From NCBI GenBank assembly GCA_017648525.1, contig JAGCIP010000110.1, positions 1 through 6,196 on the forward strand: a stretch of DNA of 6,196 nucleotides, read 5' to 3'. This DNA is from Clostridia bacterium (GTDB lineage Bacteria; Bacillota; Clostridia; Christensenellales; Borkfalkiaceae). The position numbers were made by a program, and so were the translations under genes. This document shows positions 6,121 to 6,196 of the stretch, one piece after another (the first letter of the stretch is position 1; each line of letters opens with the position of its first letter). A model generated the notes under the pieces. The model saw nothing but the letters and a program-made list of their open reading frames with translations. It searched no databases and had not been told where the DNA came from.

Positions 6121-6196
6121 ACTTTTCCTTGTTTGCCACTTTTAATAAACTCACTCGCAAGCAAGTTAACAACTTTTGCCGTAACGAATTCTCGTG
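6105..6196 (-). pseudogene. Upstream frame of the M14 peptidase gene, ending early in TGA; 5' end outside window
   Basis: Reading from the right edge (first full codon 6194-6192), this frame gives REFVTAKVVNLLASEF, then IKSGKQGKVWF, then CH and a TGA at 6105-6107. The start matches the M14 segment around the first zinc ligands (HxxE, usually HARE followed by W/F-x-T); the Glu is here, and the His lies just outside. KVWF is the strand expected directly before PLINPDG, which instead lies in the other frame from 6112 down. One extra T in the four-T run (6113-6116, A on the + strand) would give KVWFLPLINPDG with no other change. The gene is therefore disrupted by a one-base deletion, or the base is missing through a sequencing or assembly error. 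Signal peptide or cell-wall-binding domains, if any, are off the window. Confidence 0.8.

Noticed and set aside
6108..6122. Programmed -1 frameshifting in the M14 peptidase gene
   Set aside because: The sequence lacks a canonical slippery heptamer, and family members normally have one continuous frame.
5435..6145. + strand open frames opposite tadA and the M14 peptidase
   Set aside because: No homology to known families and fully overlapped by well-supported minus-strand genes.

Overview
The window is a compact gene block in which every supported gene lies on the minus strand and is transcribed from right to left: an M14 zinc peptidase (5' end off the right edge), tadA, prs, pth and mfd. Coding density is very high. 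The only non-coding stretches are 57 bp (tadA-prs), 44 bp (prs-pth), 11 bp (pth-mfd) and the 66 bp at the left edge. The DNA is AT-rich with purine-rich Shine-Dalgarno sites, and the prs-pth-mfd order matches the conserved Bacillota neighbourhood (Bacillus and Clostridium have prs, pth/spoVC and mfd in this order). I infer an uncultured Clostridia-type Bacillota. The genus cannot be read from the sequence.

Right part (about 5569-6196): the C-terminal two thirds of an M14 metallopeptidase of the peptidoglycan gamma-D-glutamyl-diamino-acid type. Its frame is broken once, at a four-base A run (6113-6116 on the + strand). The upstream frame carries the ...REFVT zinc-ligand segment and runs into a TGA. 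The downstream frame carries NPDG, the third zinc ligand and the catalytic Glu. One added base would join them seamlessly. tadA overlaps the end of this gene by 19 bp and has its own Shine-Dalgarno.

Middle part (4050-5590): tadA (tRNA A34-to-inosine deaminase) is followed by a good sigma-A-like promoter whose -35 lies inside the end of tadA. It drives prs (PRPP synthetase). A 7-bp inverted repeat fills much of the promoter spacer, and a second palindrome lies just after the predicted start site. A strong intrinsic terminator follows prs and ends only three bases before the Shine-Dalgarno of pth.

Left part (67-4052): pth (peptidyl-tRNA hydrolase) and mfd (transcription-repair coupling factor) are 11 bp apart and very probably co-transcribed. 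Their messenger has to come from terminator read-through or from a promoter I could not find. The block groups housekeeping functions: tRNA modification, nucleotide precursor supply, rescue of peptidyl-tRNA, and removal of stalled RNA polymerase. I see no mobile element, CRISPR array, RNA gene or new defence-like system. The points worth a second look are the broken peptidase gene, the palindromes at the prs promoter, and the terminator wedged against pth.
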